Shown in pieces: positions 1-7,610 of a stretch of DNA of 64,000 bases. The notes under the pieces were generated by a model. The model saw nothing but the letters and a program-made list of their open reading frames with translations. It was not told the DNA's origin and searched no databases. The translations under genes were made by a program, and so were the position numbers. The DNA is from Nonomuraea roseoviolacea subsp. carminata (lineage in GTDB: Bacteria > Actinomycetota > Actinomycetes > Streptosporangiales > Streptosporangiaceae). Location of the stretch: NCBI RefSeq assembly GCF_024172185.1, contig NZ_JAMZEC010000001.1:6479001-6543000 (forward strand), given 5' to 3'. Position 1 is the first letter of the stretch, and every line of letters begins with the position of its first letter.

Positions 1-639
1 CGTGCGCCCCTCCGGGTGCCGCAGCCCCTGCCAGCCGAGCCGCGCGAGCAGCTCCTCCAGCTCGGCGCGGCAGCCGTGCACGTCGCCGATAATGTCGAAC
101 GGGCCCGTCAGCTCCCGCTTGTCGGTCCACGCCTTCTCGAACGTGACCGAGGCGCTCTCGACGGCGTCGATCCCGCGCAGCACGTGGACCCGGCGGAAAC
201 CGTCCTTGGAGATCTTCGACAGCGAGCGGCGCAGCTCCTTGCGCTGCCGGATCACCACGCCCGGCCCGAAGTCGCGGTCGGGTCGGGCGGCGTTGCGCTC
301 GATCGCCGTCTCCTCGGGCACGTCCAGCACGATGGCGTCGGCCAGCACGTCGTGCCGCCGGGCCAGGTCGATGAGCGCCTTGCGGGCGCCGTACTGCACG
401 TTCGTCGCGTCCACCACGGTGAGCAGGCCGCGCGACAGGCGCACGCCCACGATGTGGTGCAGCAGCTCGAACGCCGCCGGCGTCGCCGCCTGGTCGTTCT
501 CGTCGTCGGAGACCAGGCCGCGGCAGTAGTCGGACGAGATGACCTGCGTCGGCCTGAAGTGCCGGGCCGCGAACGTCGACTTCCCGCTGCCCGACACCCC
601 CACCAGCACCACCAGGGACAGCTCAGGAACGCTGATCAC
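1..639 (-). CDS. pnkp: Polynucleotide kinase-phosphatase Pnkp, N-terminal part (cut by window edge)
   Basis: This is the 5'-end-healing partner of the bacterial Hen1/Pnkp RNA-repair system. Known family members carry an N-terminal 5'-OH polynucleotide kinase, a central 2',3' phosphatase and a C-terminal ligase-like adenylyltransferase. Only 213 codons lie in the window. The P-loop GVSGSGKST is at residues 14-22 (Lys20/Ser21), and the metallophosphatase motif FDIIGDVHGC begins near residue 182 (Asp186, His188). This matches the spacing remembered for the Clostridium thermocellum enzyme. The GTG start at 639 overlaps the end of hen1 by 17 bp, so the two are translationally coupled. The phosphatase remainder and the ligase-like domain lie outside the window and cannot be checked. 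The family call is secure; completeness is unknown. Confidence 0.93.
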   Translation of the reverse strand, partial: MISVPELSLVVLVGVSGSGKSTFAARHFRPTQVISSDYCRGLVSDDENDQAATPAAFELLHHIVGVRLSRGLLTVVDATNVQYGARKALIDLARRHDVLADAIVLDVPEETAIERNAARPDRDFGPGVVIRQRKELRRSLSKISKDGFRRVHVLRGIDAVESASVTFEKAWTDKRELTGPFDIIGDVHGCRAELEELLARLGWQGLRHPEGRT

Positions 640-2200
640 GGGTGAACACTCCCATCTGCGTCGGCGGGCCGACCTCGGGGTCGTCCTCGCCCACGGGTGA
701 CAGGGCGACGGTGTAGCCGTGGCGGGCGGCCACCTCCGCGGCCCACGCCGCGAACTCCGCCCGCGTCCACTCGAAGCGGTGGTCGGGGTGGCGCAGCCCG
801 GTCAGGAACTCGTAGCGCACGTTGTACTCGATGTTCGGGGTGGTGACGAGCACGTGCCGGGGCCGGGCGTGGCCGAACACGACCCGCTCCAGCGCCGCCA
901 GGCGCGGCGGGTCCACGTGCTCGATCACCTCCATGAGCACGGCCGCGTCGTAGCCGGTCAGCCGCTTGTCGGTGTACGTGAGCGCCCCCTGGAACAGGGT
1001 CAGCCGCTCGCGCTTGGCGGCCGGCATGCGCTCCAGCTTCAGCTTGCGCGCCGCGATGGTCAGGGCCATGGGGGAGACGTCCATGCCGCCCACGCGGGCG
1101 AAGCGGGGGCGGGCCAGCAGCGCGCCGACCAGCTCGCCCTGGCCGCAGCCGAGGTCGATGACGCTGGTCGCGCCCAGCTCCTCCAGCGTGCGCAGCACGG
1201 CCTCGCGCCGCTTGCCGCTGAGCGACCGCGGCCCGGCGTCCGCCGCCGCCGCGTCCGGCTCGCCGTCGGCGGGGGCCGTATCATCCGGCTCGCCGTCGCC
1301 AGGGGCCGTCGCATCCGGCGCACCGTCGCCGGGGGCCGCCGGGTCGTGCTCGACGTCGGCGGAGGGCGTCTCATCCGGCCCGTCCGCGCCCTCGGGCGGG
1401 GTGGCCGGGGCCGTGGGGGAGGGCTCCTCCGGGATGGCCGGCTCCAGCGCCTCCTCCGTCTCGTCGCCCAGCTCCGCCAGCCGCGCCAGCGCCGTACGGG
1501 CCAGCGTCCACCGCCGGCCGAGGTAGCGCCGGGTGATCAGCGTCCGCTCCGGGTGCGCGCCGAGCCAGCCCTCGCCGGCCCGGACGAGCTTGTCCACCTC
1601 GTCCGGCGCGATCCAGTAGTGCTTGGCGTCGTCGAGCACGGGCAGCAGCACGTACAGGTGGTTGAGCGCGTCGGCCAGCCGCACGGTCCCGGTGAGGGTG
1701 AGCGTCACGTACCGCGAGTCGCCCCACTCGGGGAACCCCTCGTCGAGCGGCACGGCCGCCGCGGACACCTCCCAGGCGAGCGGCTCGAACAGCCGCCGCG
1801 CCAGGTCGGGGCCGCCCCGGCAGGGCAGCGCGGGCAGCCGGACCTCCAGCGGCAGCGGCGCGGCCGCCAGCTCCGGCCGGGCCGCGCACCGCCCCGCCCG
1901 CGCGGTGCGGAACACGTCGGCCAGCGCGACGGCCAGCAGCGACGAGGCGGCGTAGGGCCGGTCGTTGACGTACTGCGACAGGCTGAAGTCCGGCGAGCCC
2001 TTCCCGCGCGAGCGGGCCAGCGTCACCGGGTCGACCTCCAGGAGGAGGGCGGCGGTGCAGCGCTCCTCGCCCGCCTCCGGGTAGAACACGGTGGCCTTGC
2101 CGGACGACTGCCCGAACTCCTGCACCCGGTCGGGATGCTTGTGCAGCAGGAAGCCCAGGTCGGTCGCCGGTCTCGCGGTCGTCGAGATCGTCAGCAGCAC
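623..2200 (-). CDS. hen1: Hen1 3'-terminal RNA ribose 2'-O-methyltransferase
   Basis: Hen1 marks the repaired 3' end of cleaved RNA with a 2'-O-methyl group before Pnkp seals it, so the same site cannot be cut again. The N-terminal half (LLTISTT, LGFLLHKHPDRVQ, then TLITRRYLGRRWTLA) is the ligase-activating region. The C-terminal half is a SAM methyltransferase with VIDLGCGQGELV and the metal-binding EVIEH at about residues 424-428, followed by the LRHPDHRFEW segment. I chose GTG at 2200 because family members usually begin at the LLTI strand; an ATG at 2254 would add 18 residues. A Pro/Asp/Ala/Gly-rich linker with three 30-bp repeats joins the two halves. It lies downstream of the LLM oxidoreductase and overlaps pnkp. 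Confidence 0.93.
   Translation of the reverse strand: MLLTISTTARPATDLGFLLHKHPDRVQEFGQSSGKATVFYPEAGEERCTAALLLEVDPVTLARSRGKGSPDFSLSQYVNDRPYAASSLLAVALADVFRTARAGRCAARPELAAAPLPLEVRLPALPCRGGPDLARRLFEPLAWEVSAAAVPLDEGFPEWGDSRYVTLTLTGTVRLADALNHLYVLLPVLDDAKHYWIAPDEVDKLVRAGEGWLGAHPERTLITRRYLGRRWTLARTALARLAELGDETEEALEPAIPEEPSPTAPATPPEGADGPDETPSADVEHDPAAPGDGAPDATAPGDGEPDDTAPADGEPDAAAADAGPRSLSGKRREAVLRTLEELGATSVIDLGCGQGELVGALLARPRFARVGGMDVSPMALTIAARKLKLERMPAAKRERLTLFQGALTYTDKRLTGYDAAVLMEVIEHVDPPRLAALERVVFGHARPRHVLVTTPNIEYNVRYEFLTGLRHPDHRFEWTRAEFAAWAAEVAARHGYTVALSPVGEDDPEVGPPTQMGVFTRDQRS
1252..1341 (-). repeat. Three 30-bp tandem repeats in the hen1 linker
   Basis: Imperfect 30-bp units start at 1252, 1282 and 1312. 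They encode ten-residue blocks resembling DGEPDDTAPA in the low-complexity acidic linker between the two Hen1 domains. The period is a multiple of three, so copy-number changes keep the frame. Confidence 0.8.
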
Positions 2201-2236
2201 CCGCCAAGTGTGCCGGTCCTGGACGAACCACGCCAA

Positions 2237-2248
2237 CCGATATATCGG
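2237..2248. promoter_or_regulatory. Palindrome CCGATATATCGG at the 5' end of hen1
   Basis: A perfect 12-bp palindrome lies about 37 bp upstream of the chosen hen1 GTG start. Its CGATATATCG core is the same as the palindrome upstream of the padR-like gene at 40590-40599. An operator role is inference. Confidence 0.4.
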
Positions 2249-2272
2249 CTCCACCGGCCTCTCATCAGGACA

Positions 2273-3187
2273 TCAGACGTGCGGCAGCACCTCGGCGGCG
2301 ATGAGCTCCAGGTGGTCGGCGTCCGACAGGTCCATCACCTGGAGGTACACCCGCTCAGCCCCCAGCTCCCCGAGCCGCCCGAGCTTGTCGACCACCTCGG
2401 CGGGAGTGCCGGCGAGGCCGCTGCGGCGCAGGTCGGCGAGGCTCGTGCCGATCGCCGCCGCGCGCCGCTCCAGCTCGGCCTGGTCGCGGCCCACGCACAC
2501 GGTCTGCGCCGCCGACAGCACGAGCGCGCGCCCGGTCTCCTCGGCCGCCCGCCGTACCCGGTCGAAGGCCGCGCCCGTCTCCTCGGGCGTGTGGAACGGC
2601 ACGTTGTACTCGTCGGCGTACGTCGCCGCCAGCCGGGGCGTGCGCTTGGCGCCGACGCCGCCGATGATGATCGGCGGGCTCGGGCGCTGCACCGGCTTGG
2701 GCAGCGCGGGCGAGTCGACCAGCCGGTAGTAGGCGCCCTCGAACGAGTACGGGCCGTCGGACGTCCAGAGCCCGCGGACGATCTCCAACTGCTCCTCGAA
2801 CCGGCCGAAGCGCTCCTTCCCCGGCGGGAACGGGATGCCGTACGCGGCGTGCTCACGGTCGTACCAGCCCGTGCCGAGGCCCAGCTCGACCCGGCCGCCG
2901 CTCATCTGGTCCACCTGCGCGACGGTGATCGCCAGCGGTCCCGGCAGCCGGAACGTCGCCGGGGTCACCAGCGTGCCGAGCCTGATCCTGGACGTCTCCC
3001 GCGCCAGCCCGGCCAGCATCGTCCACGCGTCCGTGGAGCCCGGCCCCGGGTCGCCGGCGGTGATGCGCAGGTAGTGGTCGGACCGGAAGAACGCGTCGAA
3101 GCCCAGCCGCTCGGTCGCCTGCGCGACGGCGAGCAGGTCGTCATAGGTGGCGCCCTCCTGGGGCTCCGTGAAGATCCGCAACTTCAT
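2273..3187 (-). CDS. LLM-class F420-dependent oxidoreductase
   Basis: The 304-residue protein has the luciferase-like monooxygenase (bacterial luciferase TIM-barrel) pattern. The N-terminus MKLRIFTEPQEG is followed by AQATERLGFDAFFRSDHYL. The cofactor-side motif GRVELGLGTGWYDREHAAYG and the PPIIIGGVGAKRTPRLAA strand come later. Such actinobacterial proteins usually use coenzyme F420; the substrate cannot be predicted. The frame is open far upstream, but homology-like sequence begins at the ATG at 3187, so that start is used. The stop lies 72 bp before the chosen hen1 start on the same strand. Co-transcription is possible but unproven, and a link to RNA repair is not known for this family. Confidence 0.88.
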   Translation of the reverse strand: MKLRIFTEPQEGATYDDLLAVAQATERLGFDAFFRSDHYLRITAGDPGPGSTDAWTMLAGLARETSRIRLGTLVTPATFRLPGPLAITVAQVDQMSGGRVELGLGTGWYDREHAAYGIPFPPGKERFGRFEEQLEIVRGLWTSDGPYSFEGAYYRLVDSPALPKPVQRPSPPIIIGGVGAKRTPRLAATYADEYNVPFHTPEETGAAFDRVRRAAEETGRALVLSAAQTVCVGRDQAELERRAAAIGTSLADLRRSGLAGTPAEVVDKLGRLGELGAERVYLQVMDLSDADHLELIAAEVLPHV

Positions 3188-3305
3188 GTCGTCATTATCG
3201 GCATAGAGCGGACGGCATCCGGAGAACGGCCCCGGCGAAGCCGTCCGGCTTGCTACCGTCGTCGGTCGACGCTCTGTGTGATCGGCCGACGACTCGGGGT
3301 GGCGC

Positions 3306-4466
3306 ATGTCTGGTTCGCGGCTGTCCGACGGCAGGCTTCCGCGCCCGCTGGCGTTCCTGGCCGCGCTGGCGCTCGCGGGCGTGACCGCGGTGTCGGTCAC
3401 GCTGCTGCCGGCCCGCGCCCTGCCCGACCTCGTGCCGCCGTCGATGTCCCCGGCGCTCGCCCGTCCCCGGCCGCCCGGGGCGACCTCGTCCGCCGCCACG
3501 GGGCCCGCGTCGTTCGTCCGCTTCGCCGAGCCCGGCCGCGACCAGGGCTTCGACCTCGCCGACGACGCCCGGCGCACGGGGGCGCGCTGGTACGCCCTCG
3601 CCCACCTGGTCGCCGGCCCGGCTCCCTGCACCCCCGCCTGGACCACCGCCTCCACACCGTCCTCGAAGACCCCGACCGCGGACGACGCCCCCTCGCCTTC
3701 TCCCACCCTCCTGGCGGCCCCGGAGGCGACCGAGGACGGTGACGCCCCGGCCGAGAAGCCCACGACCACGGCCGCGGACGAGCCGGGCGAATCCGCCGGC
3801 GACGAGGAACGGGAGCGCGCGCTGGCCACACAGATCCGTGCATTGCGGGACGAAGGGGGCGGCGCCGGCCTCGTGCTCGGCGGCCCGCGCGGCCGTGACC
3901 TGGCCGCCGCCTGCCCCACCCCGGAAGGCCTGGCCGCCGCCTACGGCGCCGCCCTCTCCCGCCTCGGCGCCGCGTACCTCGACGTCGAGGCGCGCGACGC
4001 CGCCGACCGGCCCGCCGTGGTCCGCCGGGCCCGCGCCCTGCGGCTGCTCCAGCAGCAGCGGCGGCTGCCCGTGACGTTCACGCTGCCCCTGCACGACGAC
4101 GGCCTGGCCGAACGCGACGTCACCATGCTGCACCTCACCCGCCTGTACGGCGCCGACATCGCCACCGTCAACCTGCTGGCCACGGTCGAGCCGTCCGGCT
4201 CGTCCCCGGGCAGGATGCGCCGCGTCGCCTCGGCCGTGCGCGCGGCCGTCCGCCAGGTCGCCCGGGTGCAGGGGCTGGACGGCCCCGCCGACGCCTGGCA
4301 CCAGGTCGCCCTCACCCCCGTCCTGGACGACGCCGCCGACCTGAACGAGACCGACGCCCGGGCGCTGGCCACGTTCGCCGCCCGCAACGACCTGGCCTGG
4401 CTGTCCCTGCGCGGCGCCGAACCGGAGCCCGCCGTGGCCCGCGTCCTGGCGCACACGCTGGCCTGA
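3306..4466 (+). CDS. Secreted GH18 chitinase-like protein with degraded active site
   Basis: The 386-residue protein has an N-terminal signal-anchor (LAFLAALALAGVTAVSVTLL) and a Thr/Pro/Glu-rich linker at about residues 115-170. The overall order resembles actinobacterial GH18-type chitinase domains: an FDLADDARRTGARW strand, then GGAGLVLGGPRGRDLAAAC, then a LGAAYLDVEARD strand where active family members have a DxDxE motif, then LPVTFTLPLHDDGL. Here the DxDxE motif is not intact (LDVEARD), so chitinase activity is doubtful. The acidic linker is inserted between two early barrel elements. It stands alone between the oxidoreductase and the kinase pair. The fold assignment is by pattern memory and moderate; a hypothetical secreted protein is the fallback. 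Confidence 0.55.
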   Translation: MSGSRLSDGRLPRPLAFLAALALAGVTAVSVTLLPARALPDLVPPSMSPALARPRPPGATSSAATGPASFVRFAEPGRDQGFDLADDARRTGARWYALAHLVAGPAPCTPAWTTASTPSSKTPTADDAPSPSPTLLAAPEATEDGDAPAEKPTTTAADEPGESAGDEERERALATQIRALRDEGGGAGLVLGGPRGRDLAAACPTPEGLAAAYGAALSRLGAAYLDVEARDAADRPAVVRRARALRLLQQQRRLPVTFTLPLHDDGLAERDVTMLHLTRLYGADIATVNLLATVEPSGSSPGRMRRVASAVRAAVRQVARVQGLDGPADAWHQVALTPVLDDAADLNETDARALATFAARNDLAWLSLRGAEPEPAVARVLAHTLA

Positions 4467-4546
4467 TCCCGGCTGCGCCGCCCCCGGTCCCTTGACGTCC
4501 CCGATGCCATGCCTTGTCCCGAACTATAGGATTCCGGCAAGTGAAG

Positions 4547-5713
4547 ATGACGTCGCCGGCGAGGGGGAGGGCGGTGGCAGGCCAGGCGCTCACGGCGCGC
4601 AAGGTCCTCGTCCACTGGATGGACGGCGCGGTCGCCCTGATGGCGCTCGCCTTCGTGGGCATGGTGGTGACCGTGGCCGTGGAGGGAAAGGTCTCCGTGC
4701 CGCACGCCGTGGCCGCGGGCGTCTGCCTGGTCGGCGTGTGCGGGCTCGTCCCGTTCCTGCTGCGTGAGGCGTTCGACACCCGTCCGGCGCCCAGCGTGCG
4801 GCTGGTGGCGGCGGGGCTGCTGGCGGCGGGCGCGGTGGCGCTGCTGCCGCCCGTGTCCACCGCGAGCGGCGACGGGCTGTGGGCGATGGTGACGTACCTG
4901 TGGCTGTCGGTGGCGGTGCTGTACCTGCGGGTCTGGGCGGCCGTCTGCACCGGTGCGGTCGTCGTGGCGCTGTCGACCGCCGCGGTCGTCCTCACCACGC
5001 GCCAGCCGTGGCAGCCGGTGCTGCTCGTCCAGGCGATCACGGCCGTGTTGATGGCCGTCGCCATGTGGCTGTGGCGGTGGCTGTGGTGGACGATCAGGGA
5101 CGCCCACGACGGCAAGGAGGCCAAGGCGAGCCTGGCCGTGGCGGAGGAGCGGCTGCGCTTCGCCCGCGACCTGCACGACCTGCTCGGGCACAGCCTGTCG
5201 GTGATCTCTCTGAAGAGCGAGCTGGCCGCCAAGCTGGCCACCCGGGACGCGGCCGAGGGCCGCGCGGCGCGGGAGATGGCCGACGTGCGACGGCTGGCCG
5301 TGGAGGCGCTGGCCGAGGTGCAGGTCGCCGTGGACGGCTACCGGACCCTCGACCTGGACGAGGAGCTCGACGGCGTGCGAGCCGCGCTGGAGGCGGCCGG
5401 CGCCCGCTGCGAGATCGACGCCGCCACGGCCGGCCTGTCGCCCGCCGCCCGCGCGCTGCTCGCCTGGGCGGTCCGCGAGGGGGCCACGAACGTCCTCAAG
5501 CACAGCACGGCCACGCGGTGCTCGATCACGATCCGCGACGGCGCGCTGGAGATGCGCAACGACGGCGTCCGCGTCCCCGTCCTCCTGGGTGAGGCGACCG
5601 GCGGCAGCGGGCTGCGGGGCCTGGCGGAGCGGCTGGACGCCGCGGGCGGCTCGTTCACGGCCGGGCCGGGCCCCGCCGGCGAGTTCGTGCTGAAGGCGGT
5701 GGTGCCGGCGTGA
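4547..5713 (+). CDS. Sensor histidine kinase, HisKA_3 type (active partner)
   Basis: The 388-residue membrane kinase belongs to the NarL/DesK-type two-component class. Residues 1-185 hold about five hydrophobic segments. A coiled region (LAVAEERLRFARD) leads into the dimerisation and phospho-acceptor box ARDLHDLLGHSLSVI with His210. The ATPase domain shows the N-box EGATNVLKHS and the G-box GGSGLRGLAERL. ATG at 4547 is preferred over the upstream alternatives at 4514 and 4541 because the upstream residues look untranslated. The stop overlaps the next kinase gene (GTGA), and the response regulator follows, so this is a three-gene operon. The signal sensed is unknown; the sensor region is entirely transmembrane with short loops. 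Confidence 0.92.
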   Translation: MTSPARGRAVAGQALTARKVLVHWMDGAVALMALAFVGMVVTVAVEGKVSVPHAVAAGVCLVGVCGLVPFLLREAFDTRPAPSVRLVAAGLLAAGAVALLPPVSTASGDGLWAMVTYLWLSVAVLYLRVWAAVCTGAVVVALSTAAVVLTTRQPWQPVLLVQAITAVLMAVAMWLWRWLWWTIRDAHDGKEAKASLAVAEERLRFARDLHDLLGHSLSVISLKSELAAKLATRDAAEGRAAREMADVRRLAVEALAEVQVAVDGYRTLDLDEELDGVRAALEAAGARCEIDAATAGLSPAARALLAWAVREGATNVLKHSTATRCSITIRDGALEMRNDGVRVPVLLGEATGGSGLRGLAERLDAAGGSFTAGPGPAGEFVLKAVVPA

Positions 5714-6897
5714 GCGGGGAGGCGAGCCGGATCCCGGCGGGAACCGGATGGAGGGGCGCCGCGCGGACGCGGGCCGGGCGGCTCCGGGCCGGCCGGCTCC
5801 GGCTCAGGCGGCCGACGAGGCTGGACAAGGTCCGGTGGCTCATCGTCTACTCCACGGACCTCATCAGCCTCGTCGCCCTGACCGGCCTCCTGGAGCTGTA
5901 CGTGCGCTGGGAGCGGGGCCAGATGGGGGCGTTACCGGCGATCGCGGTGGGCCTGCTGCTGGTCGTCCTGTTCGTGCTCGCGGCCCGGAGCCTGCGCCTC
6001 GCGGTCAGGGGCGGCGACCGGCCCACGGCCCTGCTGTGGGTGTCCGGGGTGGTCGCGCTCGTACTGTCGGCCTTCTTGGTGATCTGGGCGCCGGTGCTGT
6101 GGCTGGGCATGCTGCTGCCGTACGCGCGCCGGCGCGTCGTCGTCGCGGCGGCCGTGGCGTCGGTGGTGGCGTTCAACGCCTACCTGGCGCTGCTCGAAGC
6201 GGAGGTGCTCTGGGCCGTCGTCGCCCTCCAGACGGGCATCACCGTGTTCGTCCTGGGCTGCGTCGGCGCGAACCTGTGGCTGTGGCGGCTGGCCAAGGAG
6301 GCCCACGAGGGCCAGGAGGCCAGGGCGTTGCTGGCCGTCTCCGAGGAGCGGCTGCGGTTCGCCCGCGACCTCAACGACCTGCTCGGGCAGAGCCTGTCCG
6401 GCATCTCGGCCGGCGCCGCGCGGGCCGAGGAACTGCTCGCCTCCGACCCGGAGGCGGCGGCCCGGCGCATGTACGAGGTGCGCGACGCGGCGCGGCAGGC
6501 GTTGCGCGAGGTGCGCGCGACCGTGCAGAGCTATCGCCGGCTCGACCTGGACGAGGTGCTCGCCAGTGTGCGGGCGGTCCTGGAGGCGGCGGGCGTGCGC
6601 TGCGCCGTGGACGCCGACACCGCGGCGCTCGGCCCCGAGACCCGTACGCTGCTCGCGACCGTCGTCCGGGAAGGCGCGACGAACGTGCTCAAGCACAGCA
6701 AGGCGGAGCGCTGCACGATCACGATCAAGGATGGGGTGCTGGAGATGTCCAACGACGGGGTGAGCGGCCCGGTGGGCGAGCACGCGCCGGACGGGCTCGG
6801 CGGCCTGTCGCGGCGGGTCAGCGCGGCGGGCGGCACGCTGCAGGCCGCCCCCACGCGCGAGGGCGCGTACGTGCTGCGCGCGGCGGTGCCGGCATGA
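5710..6897 (+). CDS. Paralogous sensor kinase lacking the phospho-acceptor His (Asn222)
   Basis: The 395-residue protein is clearly a tandem paralogue of the preceding kinase: similar transmembrane N-terminus, the same SEERLRFARDL coil and the same EGATNVLKHS N-box. The phospho-acceptor box reads ARDLNDLLGQSLSGI. The histidine at the phosphorylation position is Asn222, and the second conserved His is Gln. The G-box is reduced to a DGLGGLSRRV stretch. It therefore cannot autophosphorylate at the usual site. The N-box is retained, so it may still bind ATP and phosphorylate a partner in a heterodimer, or act as a modulator. It starts with GTG overlapping the first kinase stop and ends 31 bp before the regulator. 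A sequencing error is unlikely because two separate H positions differ. Confidence 0.9.
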   Translation: MSGEASRIPAGTGWRGAARTRAGRLRAGRLRLRRPTRLDKVRWLIVYSTDLISLVALTGLLELYVRWERGQMGALPAIAVGLLLVVLFVLAARSLRLAVRGGDRPTALLWVSGVVALVLSAFLVIWAPVLWLGMLLPYARRRVVVAAAVASVVAFNAYLALLEAEVLWAVVALQTGITVFVLGCVGANLWLWRLAKEAHEGQEARALLAVSEERLRFARDLNDLLGQSLSGISAGAARAEELLASDPEAAARRMYEVRDAARQALREVRATVQSYRRLDLDEVLASVRAVLEAAGVRCAVDADTAALGPETRTLLATVVREGATNVLKHSKAERCTITIKDGVLEMSNDGVSGPVGEHAPDGLGGLSRRVSAAGGTLQAAPTREGAYVLRAAVPA

Positions 6898-6928
6898 GCA
6901 CGTGCACGAACGTGAGGGGGATGGCGGG

Positions 6929-7528
6929 ATGACGACGCGCGTGCTGCTGGCCGACGACGAGCACCTGATCCGCGGCGCCCTGGCCGCGCTGCTCGACCTG
7001 GAGGACGGCATCGAGGTGGTCGCCCAGGTGGGCAGGGGCGACCAGGTGCTGGCCGCCGTGACCGAGCACCGCCCCGACGTGGCCGTGCTCGACATCGAGA
7101 TGCCCGGCATGGACGGTCTGAGCGCCGCCGAGCAGATCAGCTCCCAGTGCAAGATCGTCATCCTGACCAGCCTGGGCCGGCCCGGCTACCTGCGGCGGGC
7201 GATGGCCGCCGGCGTCAGCGGCTTCCTCGGCAAGGACGCCTCCGCCGAGGAGCTGGCCATGGCCATCCGCAAGGTCCAGTCGGGCGGGCGCTACCTCGAC
7301 GCCGAGCTGGCCGCCGCCGCGATGGCCGCGGGCGACAGCCCCCTCACCGACCGGGAGCGCGACGCGCTGCGCCTGGCGGGCGACGGCGCGACGATCGCGC
7401 GGATCGCGGGCGAGCTGCACCTGACCGAGGGGACGGTGCGCAACTACCTGTCGAGCGCGATGACCAAGCTCAACGCGCAGAACCGGCTGGAGGCCATCCG
7501 CACCGCACAGCGCATGGGCTGGCTGTGA
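6929..7528 (+). CDS. LuxR/NarL-family response regulator
   Basis: The 199-residue cytoplasmic transcription factor has a receiver domain at residues 1-120 and a C-terminal LuxR-type helix-turn-helix. The receiver shows the acidic pair DDEH, the phospho-acceptor in VLDIEMPGMDG (Asp55), the Thr in VILTS and the Lys in GFLGKDA. The HTH reads LTDRERDALRLA, then IARIAGELHLTEGTVRNYLS. It resembles DesR-type regulators. The start at 6929 follows a purine-rich GAGGGGGATGG. It is the output of the kinase pair immediately upstream. The target genes are not evident; the sugar porter 83 bp downstream has its own strong ribosome site and could be one target. Confidence 0.94.
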   Translation: MTTRVLLADDEHLIRGALAALLDLEDGIEVVAQVGRGDQVLAAVTEHRPDVAVLDIEMPGMDGLSAAEQISSQCKIVILTSLGRPGYLRRAMAAGVSGFLGKDASAEELAMAIRKVQSGGRYLDAELAAAAMAAGDSPLTDRERDALRLAGDGATIARIAGELHLTEGTVRNYLSSAMTKLNAQNRLEAIRTAQRMGWL

Positions 7529-7610
7529 GGTCCCGCGTCAAGATTGCGTAAGGCCGACGGTATAGGTGCCTTCTGACGGGTAGATGCCGGTTCCATAAGG
7601 AGGGACCGCG

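Noticed and set aside
719..3742. A 1007-codon plus-strand frame spanning hen1 and the LLM gene
   Set aside because: It crosses two well-supported minus-strand genes and their gap and is Arg/Gly-rich nonsense.
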